A stretch of 64,000 nt of DNA from the NCBI GenBank assembly GCA_040506275.1, contig JBEVXD010000014.1, forward strand, positions 1 to 64,000, in the 5' to 3' direction. A program made the translations under genes and the position numbers. Positions within the stretch are counted from its first letter, which is position 1. Every line of letters begins with the position of its first letter. The notes under the pieces were generated by a model. The model saw only the letters and a program-made list of their open reading frames with translations, made no database searches and was not told the DNA's origin. This document shows positions 35,665 to 44,188 of the stretch, one piece after another. The stretch is from Thiodiazotropha sp040506275. Lineage in GTDB: Bacteria > Pseudomonadota > Gammaproteobacteria > Chromatiales > Chromatiaceae.

Positions 35665-35790
35665 CTAGTGGGCCATGCGGTAAATAAGGTAACGATCAGC
35701 CGGACCCACAAGCCTCAGCAGTAAGGCGCGCGAACATAGGACTGGCAGGCCAATTCAAGTGAGTGCAACGAAGCTGCTGAGGCTTGTGGG
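35665..35790. repeat. Dispersed 24-nt repeat and 17-bp inverted repeat
   Basis: The 24 nt at 35665-35688 recur identically at 45548-45571. Next to it a perfect 17-bp inverted repeat runs from 35705-35721 (CCCACAAGCCTCAGCAG) to 35774-35790 (its reverse complement), enclosing 52 bp. No gene is present. It lies between the convergent PPK2 and FxsA genes and may also serve as a terminator hairpin. Confidence 0.75.
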
Positions 35791-35824
35791 CCGGCCCGAA
35801 GGGAGCCAGGCTCACAGGCCCAGG

Positions 35825-36280
35825 CTAATCATCTTCACGCCGAAACTCCCCTTCGATCACCCGTTTCTCCTGAGCACCCTCGGCACTTGCGCCACGCTCC
35901 GTTGATTGCATCGGTCGCATGACTCCACTACTCTGTAGACCTACAGTCAGCAGCCAGCGTCTTATCCAGGGAATGAGAAAAATAAAGCCTACGATATCGG
36001 TAATAAAGCCAGGTAGCAGCAACAGAAAGCCGCAAACCAGCAATACCGCACCCTCCATCATATCAATGGCAGGCACTTCACCTTTATCCATGGCATCCTG
36101 CACCCGACCAAAGGTTGAAAGCCCTTGGGAACGTACCATCCATCCGCCTAGCGCTGCTGTAAACAGAGTAAGAAAGAGGGTAGCGAAAACACCTATCTGA
36201 GAACCTACTTTAATGAGAAAATAGAGTTCAACGAGAGGCGTACCTACGAATAACAATAGAATTATAAATAGTGGATTCAT
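35825..36280 (-). CDS. fxsA: FxsA family membrane protein
   Basis: Membrane protein of about 151 residues related to FxsA, whose overproduction in E. coli relieves exclusion of phage T7 by the F plasmid; its cellular role is unclear. It shows two N-terminal helices (LFIILLLFVGTPLVELYFLI, IGVFATLFLTLFTAALGGWM), the family segment RSQGLSTFGRVQDAMDKGEVPAIDMMEGAVLLVCGFLLLLPGFITDIVGF, and a cytoplasmic charged tail. The start at ATG 36280 (MNPLFIILL) is the usual one; a TTG or other upstream start at 36316 would add 12 residues. It is commonly found near groESL in gammaproteobacteria, as here. Confidence 0.92.
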   Translation of the reverse strand: MNPLFIILLLFVGTPLVELYFLIKVGSQIGVFATLFLTLFTAALGGWMVRSQGLSTFGRVQDAMDKGEVPAIDMMEGAVLLVCGFLLLLPGFITDIVGFIFLIPWIRRWLLTVGLQSSGVMRPMQSTERGASAEGAQEKRVIEGEFRREDD

Positions 36281-36411
36281 GGCTGAAAGCTTACGCCGCG
36301 TGAATATGACACACAAGCGAGGGTGACTTTCGCACTCACTTTATATACAACCAACGACTATAACTTTAAATCATTACATCTATAAACCTACAGGACACAT
36401 AGGGGAAAAGA

Positions 36412-37257
36412 ATGAGAATGCATATCCAAAGAGACATACTTAGTTCTTTCAAAACAGCAACTTGGATTACAGTCGCCGCACTAATCGGACTCAGTGGCTG
36501 CGGTGGCAGCATGCCGACACTGGGCGGCTCATCCGGGAACACCGTCACCGGTGCTGCCGGTGGCGAAACTTCTGCAGGAGAAAACAGCGCACTGGAAAGC
36601 TGCGAGGAGACCCTCGGCACTTTGGCCGTTGTAGAGGATCAGGCCGCACCCTGGTGGCATACCTATAGAAGACGCTATCCAACTCTGGGCACCACCGTAC
36701 CGGTGTTGCGCATGATGATTCAACAATCCAACTGCTTTGTGGTGGTCGAACGCGGCAAGGCGATGAATAACATGATGCAGGAAAGAGCGCTTATGCAATC
36801 TGGCGAGATGCGTCAGGGCAGCAACTTTGGTAAAGGCCAGATGGTGGCAGCTGACTACACCATGAATCCCAGCATCCAATTCTCTGAGAAAGGCACTGGC
36901 GGCCTGGGTGCCACTGTCGGAGGTTTACTTGGAAACTACCGACTCGGCAGGCTGGCAGGTGGCTTAAAGTCCAATGAAGCTGCCACCACACTGCTGCTGA
37001 TAGACAATCGTTCCGGCGTGCAGGTCTCTTCATCGGTTGGTAACGCGCAGAATTTCGACTTCAGTCTGTTTGGCGGCTTCTTCGGGGGTGGCAAATGGGG
37101 AAGTGTGGGTGGATTTACCGATACACCTGAAGGCAAAGTTGTCACTGCCGCTTTTGCTGACTCCTACAACCAAATGGTCAAAGCATTGCGGAACTATAAA
37201 GCCCAAACGGTTAAAGGTGGCCTGGGTAAGGGTGGCCGATTGAAAGTCGGGGACTAA
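36412..37257 (+). CDS. CsgG/HfaB-like lipoprotein
   Basis: Lipoprotein of about 281 residues related to the CsgG/HfaB family, which forms secretion channels for curli or holdfast anchoring in the outer membrane. The lipobox is LGLSGC-like (VAALIGLSGC, Cys30), followed by a low-complexity Gly/Ser region. The family core is RRRYPTLGTTVPVLRMMIQQSNCFVVVERGKAMNNMMQERALMQSGEMRQGSNFGKGQMVAADYTMNPSIQFSEK. A glycine-rich segment follows (GGFFGGGKWGSVGGFTD). No csgA, B, E or F genes are nearby, so curli export is not implied. It may be an orphan envelope-assembly protein. Confidence 0.83.
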   Translation: MRMHIQRDILSSFKTATWITVAALIGLSGCGGSMPTLGGSSGNTVTGAAGGETSAGENSALESCEETLGTLAVVEDQAAPWWHTYRRRYPTLGTTVPVLRMMIQQSNCFVVVERGKAMNNMMQERALMQSGEMRQGSNFGKGQMVAADYTMNPSIQFSEKGTGGLGATVGGLLGNYRLGRLAGGLKSNEAATTLLLIDNRSGVQVSSSVGNAQNFDFSLFGGFFGGGKWGSVGGFTDTPEGKVVTAAFADSYNQMVKALRNYKAQTVKGGLGKGGRLKVGD

Positions 37258-38077
37258 GTCGTACCTGAATCCGTAGGTTTATGACGGCACATAGCGCAAG
37301 CTATTGTTTCGCCCCTCTGAGCGATTCACTTTTCTTTTTCGCCAAAAGAGAAGGTGCCCGAATGCAACACCCCTCGGGTTCGCTGCGATGTTCGAATTTG
37401 TAACCTTAATTGTAGGGTGCGGCCTGCCGCACCTTAGGGTATAGATTCCCGAGAAATTCCAGCTAGTTTGTTCACTACCAGCAGTGTCTGAAATCCAGGC
37501 TGTCAGGTGGTTTCGTTTCAGTTGGGCATGGTGCGGCAGGCCGTACCCTACATTTGAACCTGAATCCGTGGGTTTATGACGGCAATTAGCGCAAGCTATT
37601 GTTTCGCCCCTCTGAGCGATTCACTTTTCTTTTTCGCCAAAAGAGAAGGTGCCCGAATGCAACACCCCTCGGGTTCGCTGCGATGTTCGAATTTGTAACC
37701 TTAATTGTAGGGTGCGGCCTGCCGCACCTTAGGGTATAGATTCCCGAGAAATTCCAGCTAGTTTGTTCACTACCAGCAGTGTCTGAAATCCAGGCTGTCA
37801 GGTGGTTTCGTTTCAGTTGGGCATGGTGCGGCAGGCAGCACCCTACATTTGAACCTGAATCCGTGGGTTTATGACGGCACATAGCGCAAGCTATTGCTTC
37901 CCCAGTAGTGAAATCTGTCAGTAGGTCTCTCTCATCGAAATCATCTTGCTGTTCCGGAACAGCGCCTTTCCCACATGAAATCCAGGGATTTACCATCCTA
38001 TCAATAGCGCCTGAAAACCTAACCACATCCCCCGTTCAACCTTTGCTTGCTGAACCCGGATAGTGTATTTTCCGCGA
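37258..38077. repeat. Tandem repeat, 295-bp units
   Basis: Two almost identical 295-bp units (37263-37557 and 37558-37852) are followed by a truncated third (37853 to about 37900). Each unit contains a TTTCGCC/GGCGAAA-type palindromic block with ACTTTTCTTTTTCGCC related to the repeat at 80-302, and a pair of opposed class-1 REPs (about 37414-37433 and 37530-37547 in unit 1; 37711-37728 and 37825-37842 in unit 2). The 146-residue open frame across it is repeat translation and is not called. After 37900, nothing but the cutA upstream region is seen. Confidence 0.9.
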
Positions 38078-38398
38078 ATGCCTACACCACTCCTCCTGAT
38101 TCTCTGCACCGCCCCCGACCGAGGGACTGCAGAGCGTCTTGCAGGAACACTGGTAGAACAGGGGTTAGTCGCTTGCGTCAATTTATCTGCACCGATCACA
38201 TCAATCTATCGGTGGCAGGGTAAAACAGAGCAGTCTGACGAAATCCAGCTATTTATAAAAACAACAAAAGATCGCTACCAGGCATGTGAGTCGGCACTCC
38301 GGGCGGAACATCCCTATGAACTTCCGGAAATCATTGCAGTCCCTGTAGAGCAGGGGCTGGATGACTATATAACCTGGGTGGAAAGATGCACAAACTAA
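38078..38398 (+). CDS. cutA: Divalent-cation tolerance protein CutA
   Basis: CutA, about 106 residues, a trimeric PII-like fold protein linked to copper and other divalent cation tolerance. Recognisable motifs are LLILCTAPDRGTAERLAGTLVEQGLVACVNL, ITSIYRWQGKTEQSDEIQLFIKT and HPYELPEIIAVPVEQGLDDYITWV. The start at ATG 38078 begins in the expected place for the family; an in-frame start at 38063 would add five residues. It overlaps dsbD by 13 bp, a frequent arrangement in gammaproteobacteria. Confidence 0.95.
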   Translation: MPTPLLLILCTAPDRGTAERLAGTLVEQGLVACVNLSAPITSIYRWQGKTEQSDEIQLFIKTTKDRYQACESALRAEHPYELPEIIAVPVEQGLDDYITWVERCTN

Positions 38399-40689
38399 TC
38401 AAATTAATCGCCCTGCTGCTGCTGTTGACTGGGCTGACAGGCTCAAGTCTGGCCGAGTGGAATGAAGATGACCTGTTGATGCCGGACCAGGCTTTCCAGA
38501 TATCTGGACAAAGCCTCACCCCGGACGCACTCAGAGTCGAATGGCTTATTGCTGATGATTACTATATGTATCGGGATAAGATCTCTTTCGATACAGAATC
38601 CATCGGCATCGAATTGGGTGAAGCCAGTCTCTCCAAGGCAAAAATCAAACAGGACGAATTCTTTGGAGAAGTGGCAATCTATCGCAACAAAGCCGTTGCT
38701 GAGATTCCGATCAAACGTATCCAGGGCGCTCCCGAGACCCTACTCCTGAAAGCCCGCTCTCAAGGCTGTGCCGATCAGGGCATCTGCTTCCCTCCACATA
38801 TGCAGGAGGTTAGACTGGCATTGCTGCCGATCGAACAAGGTGCTGCCCTGACCGAGACCAATGATCCACTCATCGCCCTAAGGGGTAATGAGCCAAATCC
38901 CCTGTTCGACAATACCGAAGAAGATGAACTGCTCGAACCTGATGAAGCCTACAAACTTACCGCTTCAGTTGAAGACGGCACACATATACGGCTCTACTGG
39001 TCAATTGCAGACGGCACCTACCTCTATCAGGATAAGATACGCCTCGCCTTGAAACAGAATGATACTGCTCTTCTGGGGCAGATCGAACTACCACAAGCTG
39101 AGATCAAACAGGACTCTATCCGGCCTGATGGTACGATCGGAGATGTCGCCGTTTACCACAACGAAGTTGACTTGACTGTACCATTGGTGCGAAACAGCAT
39201 AGATGCTGGTGAGGTCGTAGTTGAAGCAAACTATCAGGGGTGCGCCGAGATCGGTGTCTGTTACCCACCAATCAGCAAGCAGTTCACACTCAGCCTGCCC
39301 GGTATATCGGATGCCCAAGCCGAGGAGTCAACTTCAGCCCTGAGCAATACATCATCCTCAGCAACCCAGGAACCACTACAATCGGAAACCGATGAGATCA
39401 CCAATACCCTGAAAGGGAACTCCACCCTGGTGATTGTTGGTCTGTTTTTCCTACTGGGACTGGGCCTGGCTTTCACCCCCTGCATCTTTCCCATGATCCC
39501 CATTCTCTCAGGCATCATTGCAGGACATGGTGACCAGATCACTACCAAAAAGGCCTTTATCCTGTCACTGGTCTACGTCCTTGCAATGGCAGTGACTTAT
39601 ACTTTTGCCGGGGTTCTGGCCGGTCTGTTTGGGGAGAATCTTCAGGCCTATTTTCAGAATCCTTGGATTCTTTCCAGCTTTGCCCTGGTGTTTGTACTAC
39701 TCGCACTCTCGATGTTTGGATTTTACGATCTGCAACTACCCAGCAGCCTACAGAGCAAACTCACCGAAGCCAGCAACAAACAACAGGGGGGATCCCTGGC
39801 CGGTGTAGCCATTATGGGTTTCTTATCCGCGCTGATCGTTGGCCCTTGTGTCGCCCCGCCCCTGGCAGGGGCCCTGATCTATATTGGGCAGACCGGTGAT
39901 GCTTTACTCGGTGGTTTGGCGCTATTTGCCTTGAGTATGGGTATGGGCGCACCGCTGATCGCTATTGGTACTTCTGCCGGTAAGCTCCTACCCAGAGCCG
40001 GAGGTTGGATGGATGCGGTGAAAGCAGTATTCGGCGTGGCCCTGCTGGGTGTCGCCATTGTTATGCTTGAACGTATCATTCTTGCCGAAGTTGCAATGGT
40101 GCTATGGGGTATTCTCCTGATCATCTCCGCGATCTATATGGGTGCCTTGCGCAACCTGGAAATCGAAGCAAGTGGATGGCAGAAACTCTGGAAAGGACTG
40201 GGTTTCGTATTTCTCGTCTACGGCACATTGATGCTTGTGGGCGCAGCCGCAGGCGGCAAGGACACGGTACAACCGCTGAGAGGCATTGTAATGGCTGGCG
40301 GTTCGGGTTCAGCCCATCAGGAATTGACCTTTAAACGCATCAAGAGTGTCAGCGATCTAGAACGGGAAGTCGCCGCTGCTTCTGCCGCAGGACAACCGGT
40401 CATGCTCGATTTCTATGCGGATTGGTGTGTCTCCTGCAAGGAGATGGAGAAGTATACATTTAGTGATTCCAGCGTGATTGCCGCTCTTTCGAATACGGTG
40501 CTGCTACAAGCGGATGTCACTGCAAATGACGATACGGATCAAGCCTTGCTGCAAGGACATTTCGGTCTGCCTGGTCCACCAGCAATCATGTTTTACGGGG
40601 CAGATGGCCAAGAGCGTAAGGCCTTCCGTGTCGTGGGTTTCAAGCCGGCAGACGAGTTTTCTGCGCACGCTCAAAGGGCCATTCAATAG
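38386..40689 (+). CDS. dsbD: Thiol:disulfide interchange protein DsbD with duplicated N-terminal domain
   Basis: Membrane protein of about 767 residues that carries reducing electrons from cytoplasmic thioredoxin to periplasmic DsbC and cytochrome-maturation partners. After a signal peptide (1-23) there are two periplasmic nDsbD domains in tandem: about 35-150 with Cys128/Cys134 (QGCADQGICFPP) and about 185-305 with Cys286/Cys292 (QGCAEIGVCYPP). The eight-helix domain (about 345-620) has Cys366 (FTPCIFPMIP) and Cys488 (VGPCVAPPLAG). A C-terminal thioredoxin-like domain holds WCVSC at Cys681/Cys684. E. coli DsbD (about 565 residues) has one N-terminal domain; the second here is an internal duplication, not a frameshift. 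Confidence 0.96.
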   Translation: MHKLIKLIALLLLLTGLTGSSLAEWNEDDLLMPDQAFQISGQSLTPDALRVEWLIADDYYMYRDKISFDTESIGIELGEASLSKAKIKQDEFFGEVAIYRNKAVAEIPIKRIQGAPETLLLKARSQGCADQGICFPPHMQEVRLALLPIEQGAALTETNDPLIALRGNEPNPLFDNTEEDELLEPDEAYKLTASVEDGTHIRLYWSIADGTYLYQDKIRLALKQNDTALLGQIELPQAEIKQDSIRPDGTIGDVAVYHNEVDLTVPLVRNSIDAGEVVVEANYQGCAEIGVCYPPISKQFTLSLPGISDAQAEESTSALSNTSSSATQEPLQSETDEITNTLKGNSTLVIVGLFFLLGLGLAFTPCIFPMIPILSGIIAGHGDQITTKKAFILSLVYVLAMAVTYTFAGVLAGLFGENLQAYFQNPWILSSFALVFVLLALSMFGFYDLQLPSSLQSKLTEASNKQQGGSLAGVAIMGFLSALIVGPCVAPPLAGALIYIGQTGDALLGGLALFALSMGMGAPLIAIGTSAGKLLPRAGGWMDAVKAVFGVALLGVAIVMLERIILAEVAMVLWGILLIISAIYMGALRNLEIEASGWQKLWKGLGFVFLVYGTLMLVGAAAGGKDTVQPLRGIVMAGGSGSAHQELTFKRIKSVSDLEREVAAASAAGQPVMLDFYADWCVSCKEMEKYTFSDSSVIAALSNTVLLQADVTANDDTDQALLQGHFGLPGPPAIMFYGADGQERKAFRVVGFKPADEFSAHAQRAIQ

Positions 40690-40708
40690 TTAAAAGGTTG
40701 CAATAAAA

Positions 40709-40731
40709 CTCCGCACCATATTGGTGCGGAG
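40709..40731 (+). terminator. Hairpin downstream of dsbD
   Basis: Perfect 10-bp stem CTCCGCACCA (40709-40718) with TGGTGCGGAG (40722-40731) and a three-base loop, 19 bp after the dsbD stop. No T run follows, so termination is likely but not certain. Confidence 0.55.
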
Positions 40732-40940
40732 GCGCCCTAACAAGCCGAAATACCTCATATATCCGCTGACAAACTGTAACGATCTTGATAAGTTCTGCAT
40801 TGAAACTGGACAAAACCGCGCTTATCTTGCAAAATCAGACACATCTTGTTCATACACCGCCGAATCACTTCCCATGCACTAAAATTGGGAATAAAAAGAG
40901 CGGTTTACTTCAATAACTCATTGTCCGGGACTACAGAAAC

Positions 40941-41381
40941 ATGGCGACCATTCTGATACTTAATGGCCCTAATCTGAATCTACTTGGCGTTCGTGAACCC
41001 AATCACTACGGCCATGAGTCTTTGAATGAGATTAGCCAACACCTGAAGACCATGGCAGAACCGTTAGGCCATGAGATCGATTTCCGCCAAAGCAATGCTG
41101 AGCATGAATTACTGACCTGGATACACCAGGCTTTCGAGAGTGAGGTCGCCTTTATTATCATCAATCCGGCAGCCTTCACTCATACCAGCATCGCTTTACG
41201 GGACGCCCTTCTGGGAACAGGCATACCCTATATCGAAGTTCATCTCTCGAATGTACACGCCAGAGAGGAGTTTCGCAGACACTCCTATTTTTCTGATAAG
41301 GCTGAAGGCGTCATCGTCGGCCTGGGTGCTCAGGGATATGAACTTGCATTGCAAGCCGCTGCTGCGCGGCTCAACAAATAA
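40941..41381 (+). CDS. aroQ: 3-dehydroquinate dehydratase, type II
   Basis: Dodecameric type II dehydroquinase of about 146 residues, catalysing the third shikimate-pathway step (3-dehydroquinate to 3-dehydroshikimate). Motifs are LILNGPNLNLLGVREPNHYGHESL with the catalytic Tyr and lid Arg, INPAAFTHTSIALRDAL with the catalytic His neighbourhood, and EVHLSNVHAREEFRRHSYFSDKAEGVIVGLGAQGYELAL. The length is normal. It starts the aroQ-accB-accC-prmA operon. Confidence 0.98.
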   Translation: MATILILNGPNLNLLGVREPNHYGHESLNEISQHLKTMAEPLGHEIDFRQSNAEHELLTWIHQAFESEVAFIIINPAAFTHTSIALRDALLGTGIPYIEVHLSNVHAREEFRRHSYFSDKAEGVIVGLGAQGYELALQAAAARLNK

Positions 41382-41402
41382 ACTATTTAGAGACAGAACA
41401 TC

Positions 41403-41861
41403 ATGGATATTCGCAAAGTAAAAAAATTAATTGAATTGCTTGAGGAGTCGGATGTTGCAGAGATCGAAATCCACGAGGGCGAGGAGTCGGTCAGAATCAG
41501 CCGTAACAGCTCCATGCCCGTTGCAATGGCGGCACCTGCAGTTGCCCCCGCTATAGCACCTCAACCAGCAGCCCAAGCTCCCGCACCTGCAGCCCCACCG
41601 GCACAGGAGACAACGGATGAGATCCAGGGGCATGCTGTACGCTCACCAATGGTAGGCACCTTCTACCGGTCACCTTCACCGGGCAGCAAACCTTTTGTTG
41701 AAGAGGGTCAGCAGGTTGCAGTGGGTGACACCCTCTGCATTATCGAAGCGATGAAGATTCTAAATCAAATTGAATCAGACAAAGCGGGCACCGTGAGAAA
41801 AATACTGCTCGATAACGGCCAGCCAGTGGAATACAACGAACCCCTTTACATCATTGATTGA
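41403..41861 (+). CDS. accB: Biotin carboxyl carrier protein of acetyl-CoA carboxylase
   Basis: BCCP of about 152 residues. The N-terminal dimerisation region (DIRKVKKLIELLEESDVAEIEIHEGEESVRISR) is followed by an Ala/Pro-rich linker (residues 38-70) and the biotinyl domain with biotin-accepting Lys118 in IIEAMKILNQIE. It carries the carboxyl group between AccC and AccAD in malonyl-CoA formation. It lies 21 bp after aroQ and is followed by accC with no real gap. Confidence 0.98.
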   Translation: MDIRKVKKLIELLEESDVAEIEIHEGEESVRISRNSSMPVAMAAPAVAPAIAPQPAAQAPAPAAPPAQETTDEIQGHAVRSPMVGTFYRSPSPGSKPFVEEGQQVAVGDTLCIIEAMKILNQIESDKAGTVRKILLDNGQPVEYNEPLYIID

Positions 41862-41869
41862 GTGAAACC

Positions 41870-43210
41870 ATGATAGACAAGATTGTAATCGCCAATCGTG
41901 GTGAAATTGCGCTTCGCATTCTGCGAGCCTGTAAAGAACTGGGCATTAAAACTGTTGCCGTTCATTCTGAAGCTGACAGGGATCTTAAGCATGTGCTGCT
42001 TGCCGATGAATCAGTCTGCATAGGACCCGCACCTTCCAGCGAAAGCTACCTCAATGTGCCAGCTATTATCAGTGCTGCAGAGGTAACCGATTCAGTTGCC
42101 ATCCATCCAGGATATGGCTTCCTCTCAGAAAATGCAGATTTTGCAGAGCGAGTAGAAAACAGCGGCTTTATCTTTATCGGCCCCAAGGCCGACACTATCC
42201 GGGTCATGGGCGATAAAGTCGCAGCAATCGACGCCATGATAAAAGCCAAAGTACCAACAGTACCCGGCTCCAATGGCCCATTGGACAGTAACTCCAAACG
42301 CACCAGAGAGCTGGCGAATGAGATCGGTTATCCGGTCATCATAAAAGCAGCAGGTGGTGGTGGTGGACGTGGCATGCGAGTCGTGCATACCGAGGCCACC
42401 CTGTTAAATGCCGTGGCAATGACCAAGGCCGAAGCTGATGCTGCGTTTGGCAATGCGACAGTCTACATGGAGAAGTTTCTTGAAAACCCCCGCCATGTAG
42501 AGTTCCAGGTTCTATCTGATACTCACGGAAATGCCATCCATCTGGGTGAACGTGATTGCTCGATGCAGCGCCGCCACCAAAAGGTGGTCGAGGAGGCACC
42601 CGCACCAGGCATCACTGAACAACAACGCAGAGACGTGGGTGAACGTTGTGCAGAGGCGTGTCGTCAGATTGGTTATCGCGGTGCAGGCACTTTCGAATTC
42701 CTCTATGAGGACGGCGAATTCTATTTCATCGAAATGAATACCCGGGTTCAGGTTGAACATCCTGTCACTGAACTGATCACAGGTATCGATATAGTCAGGG
42801 AGCAGATACTCATTGCTGCGGGCGAGCCTTTGAGATTCAAGCAGAGCGACATCAAGCTGGAAGGCCATGCTGTCGAGTGCCGCATCAACGCAGAAGATCC
42901 TGTGAACTTCATGCCCAGCCCAGGCACAATTACCCAGCTTCACACCCCCGGTGGTCCAGGCATTCGTGTCGATACGCACATCTATAACGGATACAGGGTT
43001 CCCCCCTACTACGATTCTATGATCGGCAAACTGATTGCCCATGGTGAGGATCGTCAATCAGCTATTGCACGCATGCGTATCGCACTTCATGAGATGGTGA
43101 TCAATGGTATTAAAACCAACATACCCTTACATCTCGACATCATGAAAGACAGCGCATTCAATGCTGGTGGTGCGAACATCCACTATCTGGAAAAGAAGCT
43201 GGGATTATAA
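41870..43210 (+). CDS. accC: Biotin carboxylase of acetyl-CoA carboxylase
   Basis: ATP-grasp biotin carboxylase of about 446 residues; it carboxylates the biotin on AccB using ATP and bicarbonate. N-terminal domain: MIDKIVIANRGEIALRILRACKELGIKTVAVHSEAD. The glycine-rich ATP loop is IKAAGGGGGRGMRVV. Active-site segments are RHVEFQVLSDTHGNAIHLGERDCSMQRRHQKVVEEAPA, FIEMNTRVQVEHPVTE and RINAEDP. ATG 41870 is the conserved start; an upstream TTG at 41858 overlaps the accB stop and is less likely. The length is normal. Confidence 0.98.
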   Translation: MIDKIVIANRGEIALRILRACKELGIKTVAVHSEADRDLKHVLLADESVCIGPAPSSESYLNVPAIISAAEVTDSVAIHPGYGFLSENADFAERVENSGFIFIGPKADTIRVMGDKVAAIDAMIKAKVPTVPGSNGPLDSNSKRTRELANEIGYPVIIKAAGGGGGRGMRVVHTEATLLNAVAMTKAEADAAFGNATVYMEKFLENPRHVEFQVLSDTHGNAIHLGERDCSMQRRHQKVVEEAPAPGITEQQRRDVGERCAEACRQIGYRGAGTFEFLYEDGEFYFIEMNTRVQVEHPVTELITGIDIVREQILIAAGEPLRFKQSDIKLEGHAVECRINAEDPVNFMPSPGTITQLHTPGGPGIRVDTHIYNGYRVPPYYDSMIGKLIAHGEDRQSAIARMRIALHEMVINGIKTNIPLHLDIMKDSAFNAGGANIHYLEKKLGL

Positions 43211-43228
43211 TCCAGACCAGAAATAAAC

Positions 43229-44110
43229 ATGTCTTGGCTGCAACTTTCACTTGATACCAATGAGGATCAAGCACCAATTCTTGAATTGGTGTTTGAAAAC
43301 CTCGGCGCACTCTCAGTCACTCTGGGCGATGCAGGTGATCAACCACTTCTGGAGATTCCACCAGAGACTGAACAGCTGTGGCAACATACCCGTGTAACCG
43401 CACTTTTTGAAGGCGAACAGGACCAGCAACAACTGCAGGATGAACTGGCTGAGGCACTCAGTGAGTCACTCATAAACCGGCTTCGCTGGGAACGAATCGA
43501 AGACAGAATATGGGAACGAGTCTGGCTCGAGCACTTCAAGCCCATGTCTTTCGGTAAACGCTTATGGGTCTGCCCTGCAGGGGAGACAATTGAACAACCC
43601 GATAGCATAGTCATTCAACTTGATCCCGGACTGGCATTTGGCACTGGAACCCACCCCACTACCGCGCTCTGCCTCGAATGGCTGGATGGCCAGGCACTCG
43701 ATGGCAAGTGCGTTATTGATTACGGTTGCGGATCAGGAATTCTCGCTATCGCAGCACTCAAGTTGGGTGCTGCTTCGGCGATAGCCATCGATCATGATCA
43801 TCAAGCACTTCAAGCCAGCCAGGATAATGCAGAGAAAAATGGTGTGGCAGAACGTTTGTCCACCTATCTGCCAGATGAGGCTCCAAACCTAAGTGCTGAC
43901 TACCTGGTAGCCAACATTCTTGCAGGACCACTGATAGCGCTTGCATCGCATTTGGCCACAAGAATCAATCCTAATGGACAATTTGCCCTTTCTGGTATCC
44001 TTGCTCAACAGGCGGATGAAGTAGCGAATAACTATCAAAAATTTGCTGAGCTCTCGCCAATCAAACAACGCGAGGAGTGGATCCTGATCTCAGGCACTAA
44101 ACATGGCTAA
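43229..44110 (+). CDS. prmA: Ribosomal protein L11 methyltransferase
   Basis: SAM-dependent methyltransferase of about 293 residues that trimethylates ribosomal protein L11. The N-terminal substrate-binding part includes MSWLQLSLDTNEDQAPILELVFENLGALSVTL. The catalytic domain has LDPGLAFGTGTHPTTALCLEWLD and the SAM loop VIDYGCGSGILAIAALKLGA. NILAGPLIALA replaces the usual NILAxPL motif closely. It is last in the aroQ-accB-accC-prmA operon, 18 bp after accC. Confidence 0.96.
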   Translation: MSWLQLSLDTNEDQAPILELVFENLGALSVTLGDAGDQPLLEIPPETEQLWQHTRVTALFEGEQDQQQLQDELAEALSESLINRLRWERIEDRIWERVWLEHFKPMSFGKRLWVCPAGETIEQPDSIVIQLDPGLAFGTGTHPTTALCLEWLDGQALDGKCVIDYGCGSGILAIAALKLGAASAIAIDHDHQALQASQDNAEKNGVAERLSTYLPDEAPNLSADYLVANILAGPLIALASHLATRINPNGQFALSGILAQQADEVANNYQKFAELSPIKQREEWILISGTKHG

Positions 44111-44188
44111 AATTACAGGTTAAGACTTGCCTAGGATTTTAGTACAGTCTAACGTAGGCTTATCAAGTAACTGACCGATATTCAACTA

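Noticed and set aside
37586..38026. 146-residue minus-strand frame
   Set aside because: Lies across the 295-bp tandem repeats and encodes repeat-derived sequence only.
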